A DNA stretch of 64,000 nt from Candidatus Sulfotelmatobacter sp. Its GTDB lineage: Bacteria > Vulcanimicrobiota > Vulcanimicrobiia > Vulcanimicrobiales > Vulcanimicrobiaceae. Below, piece after piece: positions 37,446 through 47,694 of this stretch. The number at the start of each line of letters is the position of its first letter. Positions within the stretch are counted from its first letter, which is position 1. Made by a program: the position numbers and the translations under genes. The stretch spans positions 388,580 to 452,579 of the forward strand of contig DATJRY010000021.1 in the NCBI GenBank assembly GCA_035504415.1, given 5' to 3'. The notes beneath the pieces were generated by a model. That model searched no databases and was not told where the DNA came from. It saw only the letters and a list, made by a program, of their open reading frames with translations.

Positions 37446-38705
37446 CTACGCTCGCGCACAGCGAGCGGCGCGGGTGAGCAGCAGCTCGCGGTCGCGGGCG
37501 TTGTGCGCCAGCGCGGCCGCGCGCTCGAACTCGGCGCGCGCCTCGGCGAAGCGCTCGAGCTTCTCGAGCAGGTCGCCGCGCACGCTCGGCAAGAGATGGT
37601 AGGCGCTCAGCGCGGGCTCGGCGAGGAGCGCGTCCACCTGCTCGAGGCCGCTTTGGGGGCCGAACGCCATGCCGACGGCGACGGCACGGTTCAGCTTGAC
37701 GACCGCGGTGGGATACAGCTCGGCGAGCGCGTCGTAGAGCGCGGCGATGCGCGCCCAGTCGGTCTCCTCCGCCCTGCGCGCTCGCGCGTGGCAGGCGGCG
37801 ATCGCCGCTTGCAGCGCGTACGGCCCGAGCGGCCCCAACCGCTCAGCACGTTCGAGCGCGCCCAGGCCGCGCCGAATCAGCAGCTGGTCCCAACGTGACC
37901 GATCCTGCTCGAGCAGCAGGACGTGCTCGCCGGATGGTCCGACGCGCGCTCGCGCGCGCGACGACTGCAGCTCCATCAGCGCGACCAGCCCGTGCACCTC
38001 ACCCTCCTCGGGCGCGAGCTGGGCGAGAACGCGCCCCAGCCGCAACGCCTCCTGCGAGAGCGCGGGCCGAAGAATGTCCTCGCCGCTCGAGGCCGAGTAG
38101 CCCTCGTTGAAGATGAGGTAGATGACTTCGAGGACCGAGGTCAGGCGTTGCATCCGCTGCGCCGCGTCGGGCACCTCGAACGGCACGCGCGCCTCCGCCA
38201 GCGTGCGCTTCGCGCGAACGATTCGCTGCGCGATCGTCGGCTCCGATGAGAGGAACGCTCGCGCGATCTCCGTCGTCGAGAGACCGCCGAGCAAGCGCAG
38301 CGTCAAGGCGACGCGTGCTTCGACCGAGAGCACCGGGTGACACGCGACGAACATCAGGCGCAGCAGGTCGTCGGGGATGTAGTCCTCGTCGAGCGTGGCG
38401 AAGACGGACTCCTCCGATTCCTGGTCCTGCAGCTCGTGGCCGAGCAGCCGGTACTTGTCCTCAGCCGTCTGCGCTCGCCGGAAGTAGTCGATCGCGCGAC
38501 GCTTCGCAACCGACATCAGCCACGCTCCCGGATTGCGCGGAATTCCGTCGCTCGACCATTGGGAGAGCGCCGAGACGAACGCGTCCTGCGCGAATTCCTC
38601 GGCCAGACCGACGTCGCGAACGACGCGGGTGAGCGCGGCCACGAGTCTGGGGGACTTGATCCCCCAGACGGCTTCGATCGCGCGCACCGACTCCGGCCTC
38701 GTCAC
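37446..38705 (-). CDS. ECF sigma factor with long C-terminal TPR-like extension (ECF42-like)
   Basis: A 419-residue sigma70-family factor. Region 2 (FAQDAFVSALSQW and GAWLMSVAKRRAIDYFRR) and region 4 (LTLRLLGGLSTTEIARAFL, QRIVRAKRTLAE) fill the first 180 residues. A DUF6596-type extension with TPR-like helices fills the rest (YLIFNEGYSAS, LNRAVAVGMAFGPQSGLEQVD). That architecture is typical of the ECF42 group, in which the extension controls activity without an anti-sigma factor and the partner is usually a DGPF/YCII gene. No DGPF gene is adjacent; OsmC is. GTG 38705 starts one base after the OsmC stop region. Confidence 0.88.
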   Translation of the reverse strand: MTRPESVRAIEAVWGIKSPRLVAALTRVVRDVGLAEEFAQDAFVSALSQWSSDGIPRNPGAWLMSVAKRRAIDYFRRAQTAEDKYRLLGHELQDQESEESVFATLDEDYIPDDLLRLMFVACHPVLSVEARVALTLRLLGGLSTTEIARAFLSSEPTIAQRIVRAKRTLAEARVPFEVPDAAQRMQRLTSVLEVIYLIFNEGYSASSGEDILRPALSQEALRLGRVLAQLAPEEGEVHGLVALMELQSSRARARVGPSGEHVLLLEQDRSRWDQLLIRRGLGALERAERLGPLGPYALQAAIAACHARARRAEETDWARIAALYDALAELYPTAVVKLNRAVAVGMAFGPQSGLEQVDALLAEPALSAYHLLPSVRGDLLEKLERFAEARAEFERAAALAHNARDRELLLTRAARCARA

Positions 38706-38706
38706 G

Positions 38707-39219
38707 TCACGCGTTAGCGGATTCCGGCGAAGTCCTCGGCCTCGAAGATGCCTGGACGATGGTCGGCTCGTGGTCGACCGGGAAGTTGACCGAGTTGGCG
38801 ATGAAACACTTGGCGTGCGCGTCACGGTGCAGCGCCTGCGCTCTGGCCAGGTCGGACTCGGCGCTGACCACGATGCGCGGGCGGAGCACAATGCGCGTGA
38901 AGCGCCCGCCGCCGTCGTCGGTCTCGACCATCTGGCCCTCGGCCTCGTCGACGTAGTCGAGCACGACGACGCCGTTGGTTGCGCACAAGTGCAGGTACCA
39001 CAGCAGATGGCACGACGACACCGAGGCGACCAGCAGCTCCTCGGGATTGTAGCGCGCGGCGTCACCGCGGAAGAGCGGATCGCTCGAGCCCAGCAGGGCC
39101 GGCTTGCCTTCGACGGTGACCGCGAAGGCGCGCTCGTAGGCGCGATAGCTGGCGGTGCCGGCGCCGGTGTTGCCGGTCCAGCGGACGGCGGCGGCGTAGC
39201 GGTGCGCGCGCTGCCCCAT
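38707..39219 (-). CDS. OsmC/Ohr-family peroxiredoxin-like protein
   Basis: A 170-residue OsmC-family protein. The two reactive cysteines sit in SVSSCHLLW and DAHAKCFIANSVNFP, the usual positions for a thiol-dependent (hydro)peroxide reductase. The N-terminus HRYAAAVRWTGN and the block RYNPEELLVAS are family signatures. It reduces organic hydroperoxides in the cytoplasm, probably with dihydrolipoamide-type reductants. ATG 39219 overlaps the SDR stop as TGATG, and its own stop abuts the sigma-factor start, so it is co-expressed with both. Confidence 0.9.
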   Translation of the reverse strand: MGQRAHRYAAAVRWTGNTGAGTASYRAYERAFAVTVEGKPALLGSSDPLFRGDAARYNPEELLVASVSSCHLLWYLHLCATNGVVVLDYVDEAEGQMVETDDGGGRFTRIVLRPRIVVSAESDLARAQALHRDAHAKCFIANSVNFPVDHEPTIVQASSRPRTSPESANA

Positions 39220-39965
39220 CAGCGACCGCCGCCGACGTCGATGGTGGCACCCACGCAGTACGAGGACGCCGGCGAGAGCAGCCAGATGACGGCCTCGGCC
39301 ACCTCGTCGGCCGTCCCCATGCGGTGCATCGGGATCGTCGGCAGCATGCGCGCGGGTCGGTCGGGGTCGCCGGACGCCGCGTGGATCTCGGTGTCGATCA
39401 TCCCCGGCGAGACGGCGTTGACGCGCACGCCCTCGGCCGCAACCTCGCGCGCGAGGCCGAGCGAGAACACCTCCAGCGCGCCCTTGCTGGCCGCGTAGTG
39501 GACGTAGGTGTCGGGCGCGCCGTAGGCGATCGCGCGTGAGGTGATGTTGACGATCGCGCCGCCGCGGCCGCCACGAGCCGTCGACATCCGTCGTACCGCC
39601 TCGCGCGCGCACATGACCGCGCCCACGACGTTGATCGCGAAGACGCGCTCGAGCGTGCTGCGCTCGAGATCGACCAGCCGCCCGACGCCGCCGGTGATGC
39701 CGGCGTTGTTGACCAATCCGCCGAGCGGCCCGAAGGCGCGTTCGGTCTCGGCGAACGCGTGCTGCATCTCATCCTCGTTCGCGACGTCGGCGCGGACGGC
39801 CAGCGCGCGGCCGCCGGCGCCGGTGACCTCGGCCTCGACGGCGCGCGCCGCGTCGGCGTCGGCGGCGTAGGTGAACGCCACGCTCCAGCCCGCCTCGGCC
39901 GCACGCCGCACGATCGCCGCGCCGATACCGCGGCTACCGCCGGTGACCAGCAGCGCGCTGGACAT
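39219..39965 (-). CDS. SDR family oxidoreductase
   Basis: A 248-residue classical SDR. The nucleotide-binding motif TGGSRGIG is at about 8-15, NNAG near 87, ITSRAIAYG carries the catalytic Ser region, and Tyr-x3-Lys is YAASKGAL with a Y-V-H-Y lead. The C-terminal VGATIDVGGGR is typical of FabG-like reductases. Substrate unknown. It overlaps by TGATG with both the upstream glycosyltransferase and the downstream OsmC gene, so it sits inside a tightly coupled minus-strand operon. Confidence 0.9.
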   Translation of the reverse strand: MSSALLVTGGSRGIGAAIVRRAAEAGWSVAFTYAADADAARAVEAEVTGAGGRALAVRADVANEDEMQHAFAETERAFGPLGGLVNNAGITGGVGRLVDLERSTLERVFAINVVGAVMCAREAVRRMSTARGGRGGAIVNITSRAIAYGAPDTYVHYAASKGALEVFSLGLAREVAAEGVRVNAVSPGMIDTEIHAASGDPDRPARMLPTIPMHRMGTADEVAEAVIWLLSPASSYCVGATIDVGGGR

Positions 39966-41221
39966 CAGCGCGCGACCGCGTCGACGTAGGCGATCTTGCG
40001 GTCGAGCGCTTCGATCGCCTGATGCCAGGTATAGCGCGCCGCCGTCTGCGCGCCGTTGGTGCGCAGCTCGGCCGCCAGCGCGTCGTCGCCGAACAGCGCA
40101 CGCAGATAGGTCGCCAGCTCGCGGCCGTCGGACGTGTCGCAGACGATCGCGTTGACGAACGGCTCGGCGTACTCTTCGCCGGTCGCGCCGCAGACGACGA
40201 TCCCGCCGGCCGCCATCACTTCGAGACCGACCAACCCGAACGGCTCCTTGCCGCTGTTCGCCAGCACGACGTCGGTAGCGGCGTACATCGCGTACAGCGT
40301 CGGCTCGTCGAGGAACGCGCGCACGTGCACGATCGGCGCCTCGACGTACGCCAGCGCCTTGGCCAGCTCGCGCCAATCGCTGCCTTCGTACGCCAGCCGC
40401 TCGACGGTCAGCCCGCGCTCGCGCGCGCGCCCGAACACGACGTCGCCGTACGGCTCGCGGCCGCCGCGCACGATCATGCGCGCCGGTATCCCGCCCGCGC
40501 GCAGCTCGACGATCGCGTCGACCGCCTGCAGCCAATTCTTGTCGGGGTCGAAACGGCCGACCTTGAAACAGGTCGGCGCCTTGCCGAACGCCTCGCGCAG
40601 CGCGGCCGTGCGCTCCGGGTCGGCGCCGTCGAGCAGCGCGGGGTCGAGCCCGTTGGGGATCACCAGCGCCGAGACGTTCCACTGCGCCAGCTCGAACTTC
40701 ATGTACTTGCTCACGCACGTGACCGCGGCGGCGCGCGCCAGCGTCGGCCAGTGGATGCGATCGAACCCATAGGTGTTGTTCGCGTTCCACATCAGCGTGA
40801 GCGCGCCGCGAATGCCGCGCTCGCGCGCCAGCCGGTCGATGGCGATCGCGACGTTGGCGGTCTGCCACTCTTCGCAGATCACCAGCACCCGCTCGCCGCG
40901 CGCGGCGGCCGGTGCGACCAGCGTGTCGATGATCCACGGGGGCAGGCTGGTCTCCCAGTCGTGCACCTTGCCGGTCTCGCCGTCGTAGACGTTGCGCGGG
41001 TGCTGCGCCGAGATCCACTGCGACCAGCGCCGCAAGGTGACGCCCGGATCGCTCTGTTCGATCGGCTTCGCGTTGGGATCGCCGACGAAGTACAGCTCGA
41101 CCTCGTGGCCGGCCGCGCCCAGCGCGCGCGCCAGTTGGCTGACGCGGGTGGCCAGGCCACCGATCGACGCGTAGCGATCCGGTCCCTCGAACGAGAGCAG
41201 CGCGACCTGACGGGGGATCAT
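39965..41221 (-). CDS. Glycosyltransferase family 4 protein
   Basis: A 418-residue GT-B retaining glycosyltransferase. The N-terminal domain has the glycine-rich donor/acceptor loop GGLATRVSQLARALGAAGHEV. The C-terminal domain has KVGRFDPDKNWLQAVDAI and the EX7E motif EPFGLVGLEVMAAGG. The order and length match the GT4 group that includes glycogen/sucrose synthase-like enzymes; the donor sugar is not certain. It lacks a signal peptide or membrane helix. It lies 12 bases after the threonine dehydratase gene and overlaps the SDR start. Confidence 0.88.
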   Translation of the reverse strand: MIPRQVALLSFEGPDRYASIGGLATRVSQLARALGAAGHEVELYFVGDPNAKPIEQSDPGVTLRRWSQWISAQHPRNVYDGETGKVHDWETSLPPWIIDTLVAPAAARGERVLVICEEWQTANVAIAIDRLARERGIRGALTLMWNANNTYGFDRIHWPTLARAAAVTCVSKYMKFELAQWNVSALVIPNGLDPALLDGADPERTAALREAFGKAPTCFKVGRFDPDKNWLQAVDAIVELRAGGIPARMIVRGGREPYGDVVFGRARERGLTVERLAYEGSDWRELAKALAYVEAPIVHVRAFLDEPTLYAMYAATDVVLANSGKEPFGLVGLEVMAAGGIVVCGATGEEYAEPFVNAIVCDTSDGRELATYLRALFGDDALAAELRTNGAQTAARYTWHQAIEALDRKIAYVDAVAR

Positions 41222-41233
41222 GACGGGAACCTC

Positions 41234-42214
41234 CTACGCGAGAACGGCGGCGAATACCGCCCGGTCGACGTTACCCCCGGAGAGGACCGCCGCGACCCGC
41301 TTGCCGCGCAGGCGGTCGCGTTCGGCGGCGACGGCGGCGAGGGCCACGGCGCCCGCCCCTTCCGCCACGTTGTGCGTGTCGCTGAACAGCCAGGCCATCG
41401 CCTCGCGGATCGCGTCCTCGGAGACGGTGACGACGCGTGCCGCCCCCGCGCGGATGATCGCGAACGCGTCCGGGTCGCCGACGCGACAGCCGACGCCCTC
41501 GGCGAGCGTCGGCACGCCGCCGTCCGTCTCGCGCAGCTCGCCGGCCGCGAAGGAGAGCGCGTAGGCCGGATACGTCTGCGAGCACACGCCGACGATCTCG
41601 GTCGGCAGCTCGAGCAGATCGCGCACCGCGATCAGCCCGCTGATCCCCGAGCCCAATCCGATCGGGACGTAGACGACGTCGAACGCGGCGGCGGCGAATA
41701 GCTCGCGCGCGTAGGTCGCGACGCCGCACACCAGATCGCGGTGGTACGAGGGCACGAACGCGGTCGCCGGATCGTCGTCGGCGGCCAGCGTGCGCGCGTA
41801 TCGATACGAGTCCTCGAAGTCGGCGCCGTGCGCCACGATCCGCGCGCCCATCGCGCGCATGGCGGCGGTCTTCTCCGCCGGACAGTCGTTCGGCACGACG
41901 ATCGTCACCTGGAGTCCCGCGCGGCGGCCGGCCAGCGTCAGCGACTGCCCGTGGTTGCCGGCCGACGCGGCGACGATGTGGCGCACCTGCGGCGCGCGCC
42001 GCCGCAGCGCGTCGACGTAGACCAGGCCGCCGCGTATCTTGAACGCGCCCAGCCGGGTGTGGTTCTCGTGCTTGACCCACACGTCGACGCCGAGCCGCTG
42101 CGCCAGCAGCGGCCACGCGTACGCCGGCGTCGGCGGCACGATGTCGCGGATCAGCGCGGCGGCGGCGTCGATCTCCCGAAGCGTGAGGTCGAACGCCGCC
42201 GCGTGCGCCGCCAC
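41234..42214 (-). CDS. PLP-dependent threonine/serine dehydratase
   Basis: A 326-residue fold-type II PLP enzyme. The Schiff-base Lys is in LGAFKIRGG, the substrate loop is SAGNHGQ, and the phosphate-binding glycine loop is IGLGSGISG. There is no C-terminal ACT regulatory domain, as in catabolic threonine dehydratases or serine racemases. It should deaminate threonine/serine to 2-oxobutyrate/pyruvate. GTG 42214 is chosen because it lies four bases after the aconitase stop and begins a normal N-terminus (AAHAAAFDLTLREIDAA). It is probably co-transcribed with acnA. Confidence 0.9.
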   Translation of the reverse strand: MAAHAAAFDLTLREIDAAAALIRDIVPPTPAYAWPLLAQRLGVDVWVKHENHTRLGAFKIRGGLVYVDALRRRAPQVRHIVAASAGNHGQSLTLAGRRAGLQVTIVVPNDCPAEKTAAMRAMGARIVAHGADFEDSYRYARTLAADDDPATAFVPSYHRDLVCGVATYARELFAAAAFDVVYVPIGLGSGISGLIAVRDLLELPTEIVGVCSQTYPAYALSFAAGELRETDGGVPTLAEGVGCRVGDPDAFAIIRAGAARVVTVSEDAIREAMAWLFSDTHNVAEGAGAVALAAVAAERDRLRGKRVAAVLSGGNVDRAVFAAVLA

Positions 42215-42218
42215 GGCG

Positions 42219-44963
<2,745 letters not shown>

Positions 44964-45020
44964 GGTGCCGGGTTTCGGCGCCGCGACGGGTTGGTGCTCC
45001 CGGAAATCGTTCCGCCTCCG

Positions 45021-45049
45021 TTGACAATCGTTTCCTAAACCGAAACAAT
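45021..45049 (+). promoter_or_regulatory. Sigma70-like promoter of the winged-helix gene
   Basis: TTGACA (45021-45026), 17 bases, AACAAT (45044-45049, 4 of 6 matches). The predicted transcription start near 45056 coincides with the GTG start, suggesting a leaderless mRNA. Confidence 0.55.
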
Positions 45050-45050
45050 T
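45026..45050. promoter_or_regulatory. Inverted repeat operator between acnA and the winged-helix gene
   Basis: AATCGTTTC, 7 bases, GAAACAATT: nine-base arms with one mismatch, lying across the spacer and -10 of the plus-strand promoter. It is an obvious place for autorepression by the winged-helix protein and could also affect acnA. Confidence 0.55.
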
Positions 45051-45055
45051 TGCGC

Positions 45056-45397
45056 GTGCGCGACGACCTCCGTCCAGCCCTGTTCGGCTCGGCCCTGCGG
45101 GACCGGATGCTCACTCGCCTCGCCCTCTCGCAGAACGGGCTGCACGTCCGCGAGCTGGCTCGCCAGATCGACGCCAGCGCGACCGCCGTGCACCGCGCGG
45201 TCATCGCCTTCGAGCACAGCGGCGTCGTCGTCTCGCGGCTGGTCGGCAACTCGCGGGTCGTGCTGTTGAACCGGCGCTGGTACGGCGCGGTCGAGCTGCG
45301 CGCGCTGCTCGAGCGGCTGGCCGCGGCCTACCCCGAGATCCGCGAGCGCGCGGCGCACTACCGCGAGCGGCCGCGCCGCATCGGCAAGCCGCTCTGA
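45056..45397 (+). CDS. Winged-helix (ArsR-like) DNA-binding protein
   Basis: A 113-residue one-domain transcription regulator. Residues 15-75 form a winged helix ([20 protein letters not shown], then [20 protein letters not shown] and the wing [14 protein letters not shown]), followed by a charged helical tail. Proteins of this type often precede small nucleotidyltransferases, and here the stop overlaps the next ATG as TGATG. GTG 45056 coincides with the predicted transcription start; TTG 45050 is the alternative. It probably binds the inverted repeat in its own promoter. It could be the antitoxin-like half of a two-gene module. Confidence 0.75.
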   Translation: MRDDLRPALFGSALRDRMLTRLALSQNGLHVRELARQIDASATAVHRAVIAFEHSGVVVSRLVGNSRVVLLNRRWYGAVELRALLERLAAAYPEIRERAAHYRERPRRIGKPL

Positions 45398-45954
45398 TGC
45401 TGACCGGCGGCGCGAGCCTGATCGACGTCGAATTCGCCGCGTGCACGGCGCTGGCGCAAGCCGGCGAGACCGCGGTGCTGTGCGGCGGCAGCGCGGCCGC
45501 GTTCTACGTCCCCGAGCAGTACCAGTCGCTCGACGTCGACTTCATCCTGCACGTCGGCAAGGCGCGCCACACGCTCGATCGCGCGCTGGGAACGCTCGGC
45601 TACGCGCGCGTTGCCGAAGGCTTCTACGAACATCCGGCGTTGCCGTACGCGCTCGAGTTTCCGATCGGGCCGCTGGCGATCGGACGCGAGGAAGTCACCG
45701 GGTGGCGCACCGAGCGGCGCGCGCACGAGCTGCTGCACGTCCTCACGCCGACCGACGTCGTACGCGATCGGTTCCTCCACTATTGGGCGTGGAAGGACGA
45801 GACGGCGTTCAACGCCGCGGTCGCGGTCGCGAAGGCGAAGCCGCGTGAGGTCGACCTCGACGCGGTTCGCGCCTGGTGCGCCCGCGAGATGGAAGCGGAC
45901 CGGAGCTACGACCCCGAGGACGTCGACCGGCTCTTTCGCGCGCTGGGCCAGTAG
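45397..45954 (+). CDS. Nucleotidyltransferase-fold protein (DUF6036/AbiEii-like)
   Basis: A 185-residue protein with the minimal nucleotidyltransferase signature: CGGSAAAFY (about 28-36) followed by SLDVDFIL, in which the two Asp residues would bind metal. A C-terminal helical region follows (HYWAWKDETAFNAAVAVAK). It is shorter than classical AbiEii toxins. It is coupled to the winged-helix gene (TGATG), the arrangement seen in many AbiEi/AbiEii-like or MNT-type pairs. The activity (NMP transfer to RNA or protein) is inferred, not shown. No frameshift or truncation is evident. Confidence 0.72.
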   Translation: MLTGGASLIDVEFAACTALAQAGETAVLCGGSAAAFYVPEQYQSLDVDFILHVGKARHTLDRALGTLGYARVAEGFYEHPALPYALEFPIGPLAIGREEVTGWRTERRAHELLHVLTPTDVVRDRFLHYWAWKDETAFNAAVAVAKAKPREVDLDAVRAWCAREMEADRSYDPEDVDRLFRALGQ

Positions 45955-45993
45955 CCGGCAGCACGCCGGACGCGGGCGGCGAATGCGCCGCTC

Positions 45994-46902
45994 GTGCCCC
46001 ACAACGGACTCACGCGCGGGGAGCTGATGGCCGGACTCGCCGCCGTCCCCGCCGGATTCGCCCCCGCCCCCGGCCTCTCCGCGCTGCTGGCGCAACTGGC
46101 GCCGGAGAACGGGCGCATCGCGCCCGAGCGGGTGCGCGCGAGCGGCATCCCGGTGCGCGAGCTGATGCTGCGGCTCCACCCGTGGGCGCGCGGTTTCGCG
46201 CACCCGCCGATCTCGCATTTCTTCGTCGGCGCGATCGTCGAAGGCGCCTCGGGCGCGCTCTACGCCGGGATGAACCTCGAGTTCCCCGGGCAGACGCTCG
46301 CGTTCACCGTCCACGGCGAGGGCGCGGCGACGACCAACGCGTGGCTGCACGACGAGACCGGCATCGTCTCGCTGGCGGTCGGCGGCGTTCCGTGCGGATA
46401 CTGCCGCCAATTTCTCGCCGAGTTCGTCGCACCCGAGAAGCTGACGATCTGGCTCCCGCAGGGCGGATCGATCACCCTCGCCGAGGCGCTGCCGCACGCG
46501 TTTCTTCCCACCGTGCTCGGGGTGCGCGTCGATCCGTTTCACAGCCGGCGAACGCTGCGGCTGGCGGCGCCGAACGACGACCCGCTGCTGCGGGCCGCAC
46601 TCGGCGCCGCCGCCCGCTCGCACGCGCCCTACAGCGGCAGCTACGCCGGGGTGGCGCTGCGGTTGACCGACGGCGTCGTCGTCACCGGACGCCACGCCGA
46701 GAACGTCGCCTACAACCCCGGGATGCCGCCGCTGCAGGCGGCCCTGGTCGCACTGCGCCTTCGCGGCCGGACGGAGCGCGAGATCGTCGGCGCCGCGCTC
46801 GTCGAGACGGCGGGTCACGCCAGCCAACGCGATGCGACCCGCGCCGTGCTGGCGACCCTGACCGGTGTCCCGCTCGCCTACGCGCGCGCGCTCGCGGCCT
46901 GA
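45994..46902 (+). CDS. cdd: Cytidine deaminase, two-domain (E. coli Cdd type)
   Basis: A 302-residue zinc enzyme that deaminates (deoxy)cytidine to (deoxy)uridine. The zinc/catalytic motifs are HGEGAATTNAW (His107, Glu109) and PCGYCRQF (Cys134, Cys137), at positions nearly equal to E. coli Cdd. The second, non-catalytic domain follows (SHAPYSGSYAGVAL), as in the long dimeric class. It starts at GTG 45994, 39 bases after the nucleotidyltransferase gene. It feeds uridine/uracil, which the pyrimidine-catabolic operon at 56.9 kb could consume. Confidence 0.92.
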   Translation: MPHNGLTRGELMAGLAAVPAGFAPAPGLSALLAQLAPENGRIAPERVRASGIPVRELMLRLHPWARGFAHPPISHFFVGAIVEGASGALYAGMNLEFPGQTLAFTVHGEGAATTNAWLHDETGIVSLAVGGVPCGYCRQFLAEFVAPEKLTIWLPQGGSITLAEALPHAFLPTVLGVRVDPFHSRRTLRLAAPNDDPLLRAALGAAARSHAPYSGSYAGVALRLTDGVVVTGRHAENVAYNPGMPPLQAALVALRLRGRTEREIVGAALVETAGHASQRDATRAVLATLTGVPLAYARALAA

Positions 46903-46974
46903 CCCGCGGCCCCGCCGTGCCGGCGGCCTTCCCCTTAGGGCAACCGCCCGCTTTCGCCGATAACAGAAACTGGT

Positions 46975-47694
46975 ATGCTGAGCAGCTTCTGGCGCGGCGT
47001 GCGCCGCTTTTTCGGTTTCGACCAAGTCCCGGTGGCCAAGGCGAAGGCCAAGGGGACCGCCGTGCCGTCCGACGCCGAGCTCGAGGCTGCCGCGGCCAGT
47101 TTGGCTCCCGAGTGGTGGATCCCCAAGGACCGCAAGGCCAAGGAGGCCGTCCAGCTCGAGGCACGGCGCAAAGCCTTGATCGAGAAGCTCGAGGAGGGGA
47201 AAGCGCGTCAAGCCGCGGCCGGCGTGAACGTGGATACGCCGGCCACCACGACGCGCAGCATCAACGTCGCGGCGATGACCGAGGTCCACGCCGCCGCGGA
47301 GCCCGCCGACGCCGAGCCCGTCGCCGCTCGCGACGATGAGATGATGGACGTCGACCTCGATCAGTTCACCAGCATCGACGAGGTCGCGGCGATGCTCGAG
47401 GAGCGCCGCCGCGCGCGCACCGAGGAAGAGCGCCGCATCGAATCGGTCGAGATCCCGCAAGCGCTGATGATGACCGACGAGGAGTACGCGCTCGCGCGGG
47501 ACTGGATGCTCGACCACCGCACGATGCACCCGTTGCCCCGCACCGAGATCTACGGGCAGTATTGGGTGCACTTCGCGCGCACCTCGATCGGCGACACGGC
47601 CAGCATCGGCTGCGTCACCTGCGGGCGCAGCAAGATCCTCACCGACCACTCGCAGCTCGGCGAGCCGGCCGCGCAGGAAGGCTCGGCCGGCTAA
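46975..47694 (+). CDS. Hypothetical protein with C-terminal CxxC
   Basis: A 239-residue protein I do not recognise. It has a basic amphipathic N-terminus (SSFWRGVRRFFGF), a charged Lys/Glu-rich region at 35-85 likely to be helical or coiled, an acidic linker (MMDVDLDQF near 122-130), and a compact C-terminal part with an IYGQYWVHFARTSIGDTASI block and a GCVTCGRSK metal- or redox-type Cys pair at 222-225. There is no signal peptide. It ends inside the convergent SARP gene by a few bases. Composition is normal for the region, so it is probably a lineage-specific core gene. Confidence 0.6.
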   Translation: MLSSFWRGVRRFFGFDQVPVAKAKAKGTAVPSDAELEAAAASLAPEWWIPKDRKAKEAVQLEARRKALIEKLEEGKARQAAAGVNVDTPATTTRSINVAAMTEVHAAAEPADAEPVAARDDEMMDVDLDQFTSIDEVAAMLEERRRARTEEERRIESVEIPQALMMTDEEYALARDWMLDHRTMHPLPRTEIYGQYWVHFARTSIGDTASIGCVTCGRSKILTDHSQLGEPAAQEGSAG

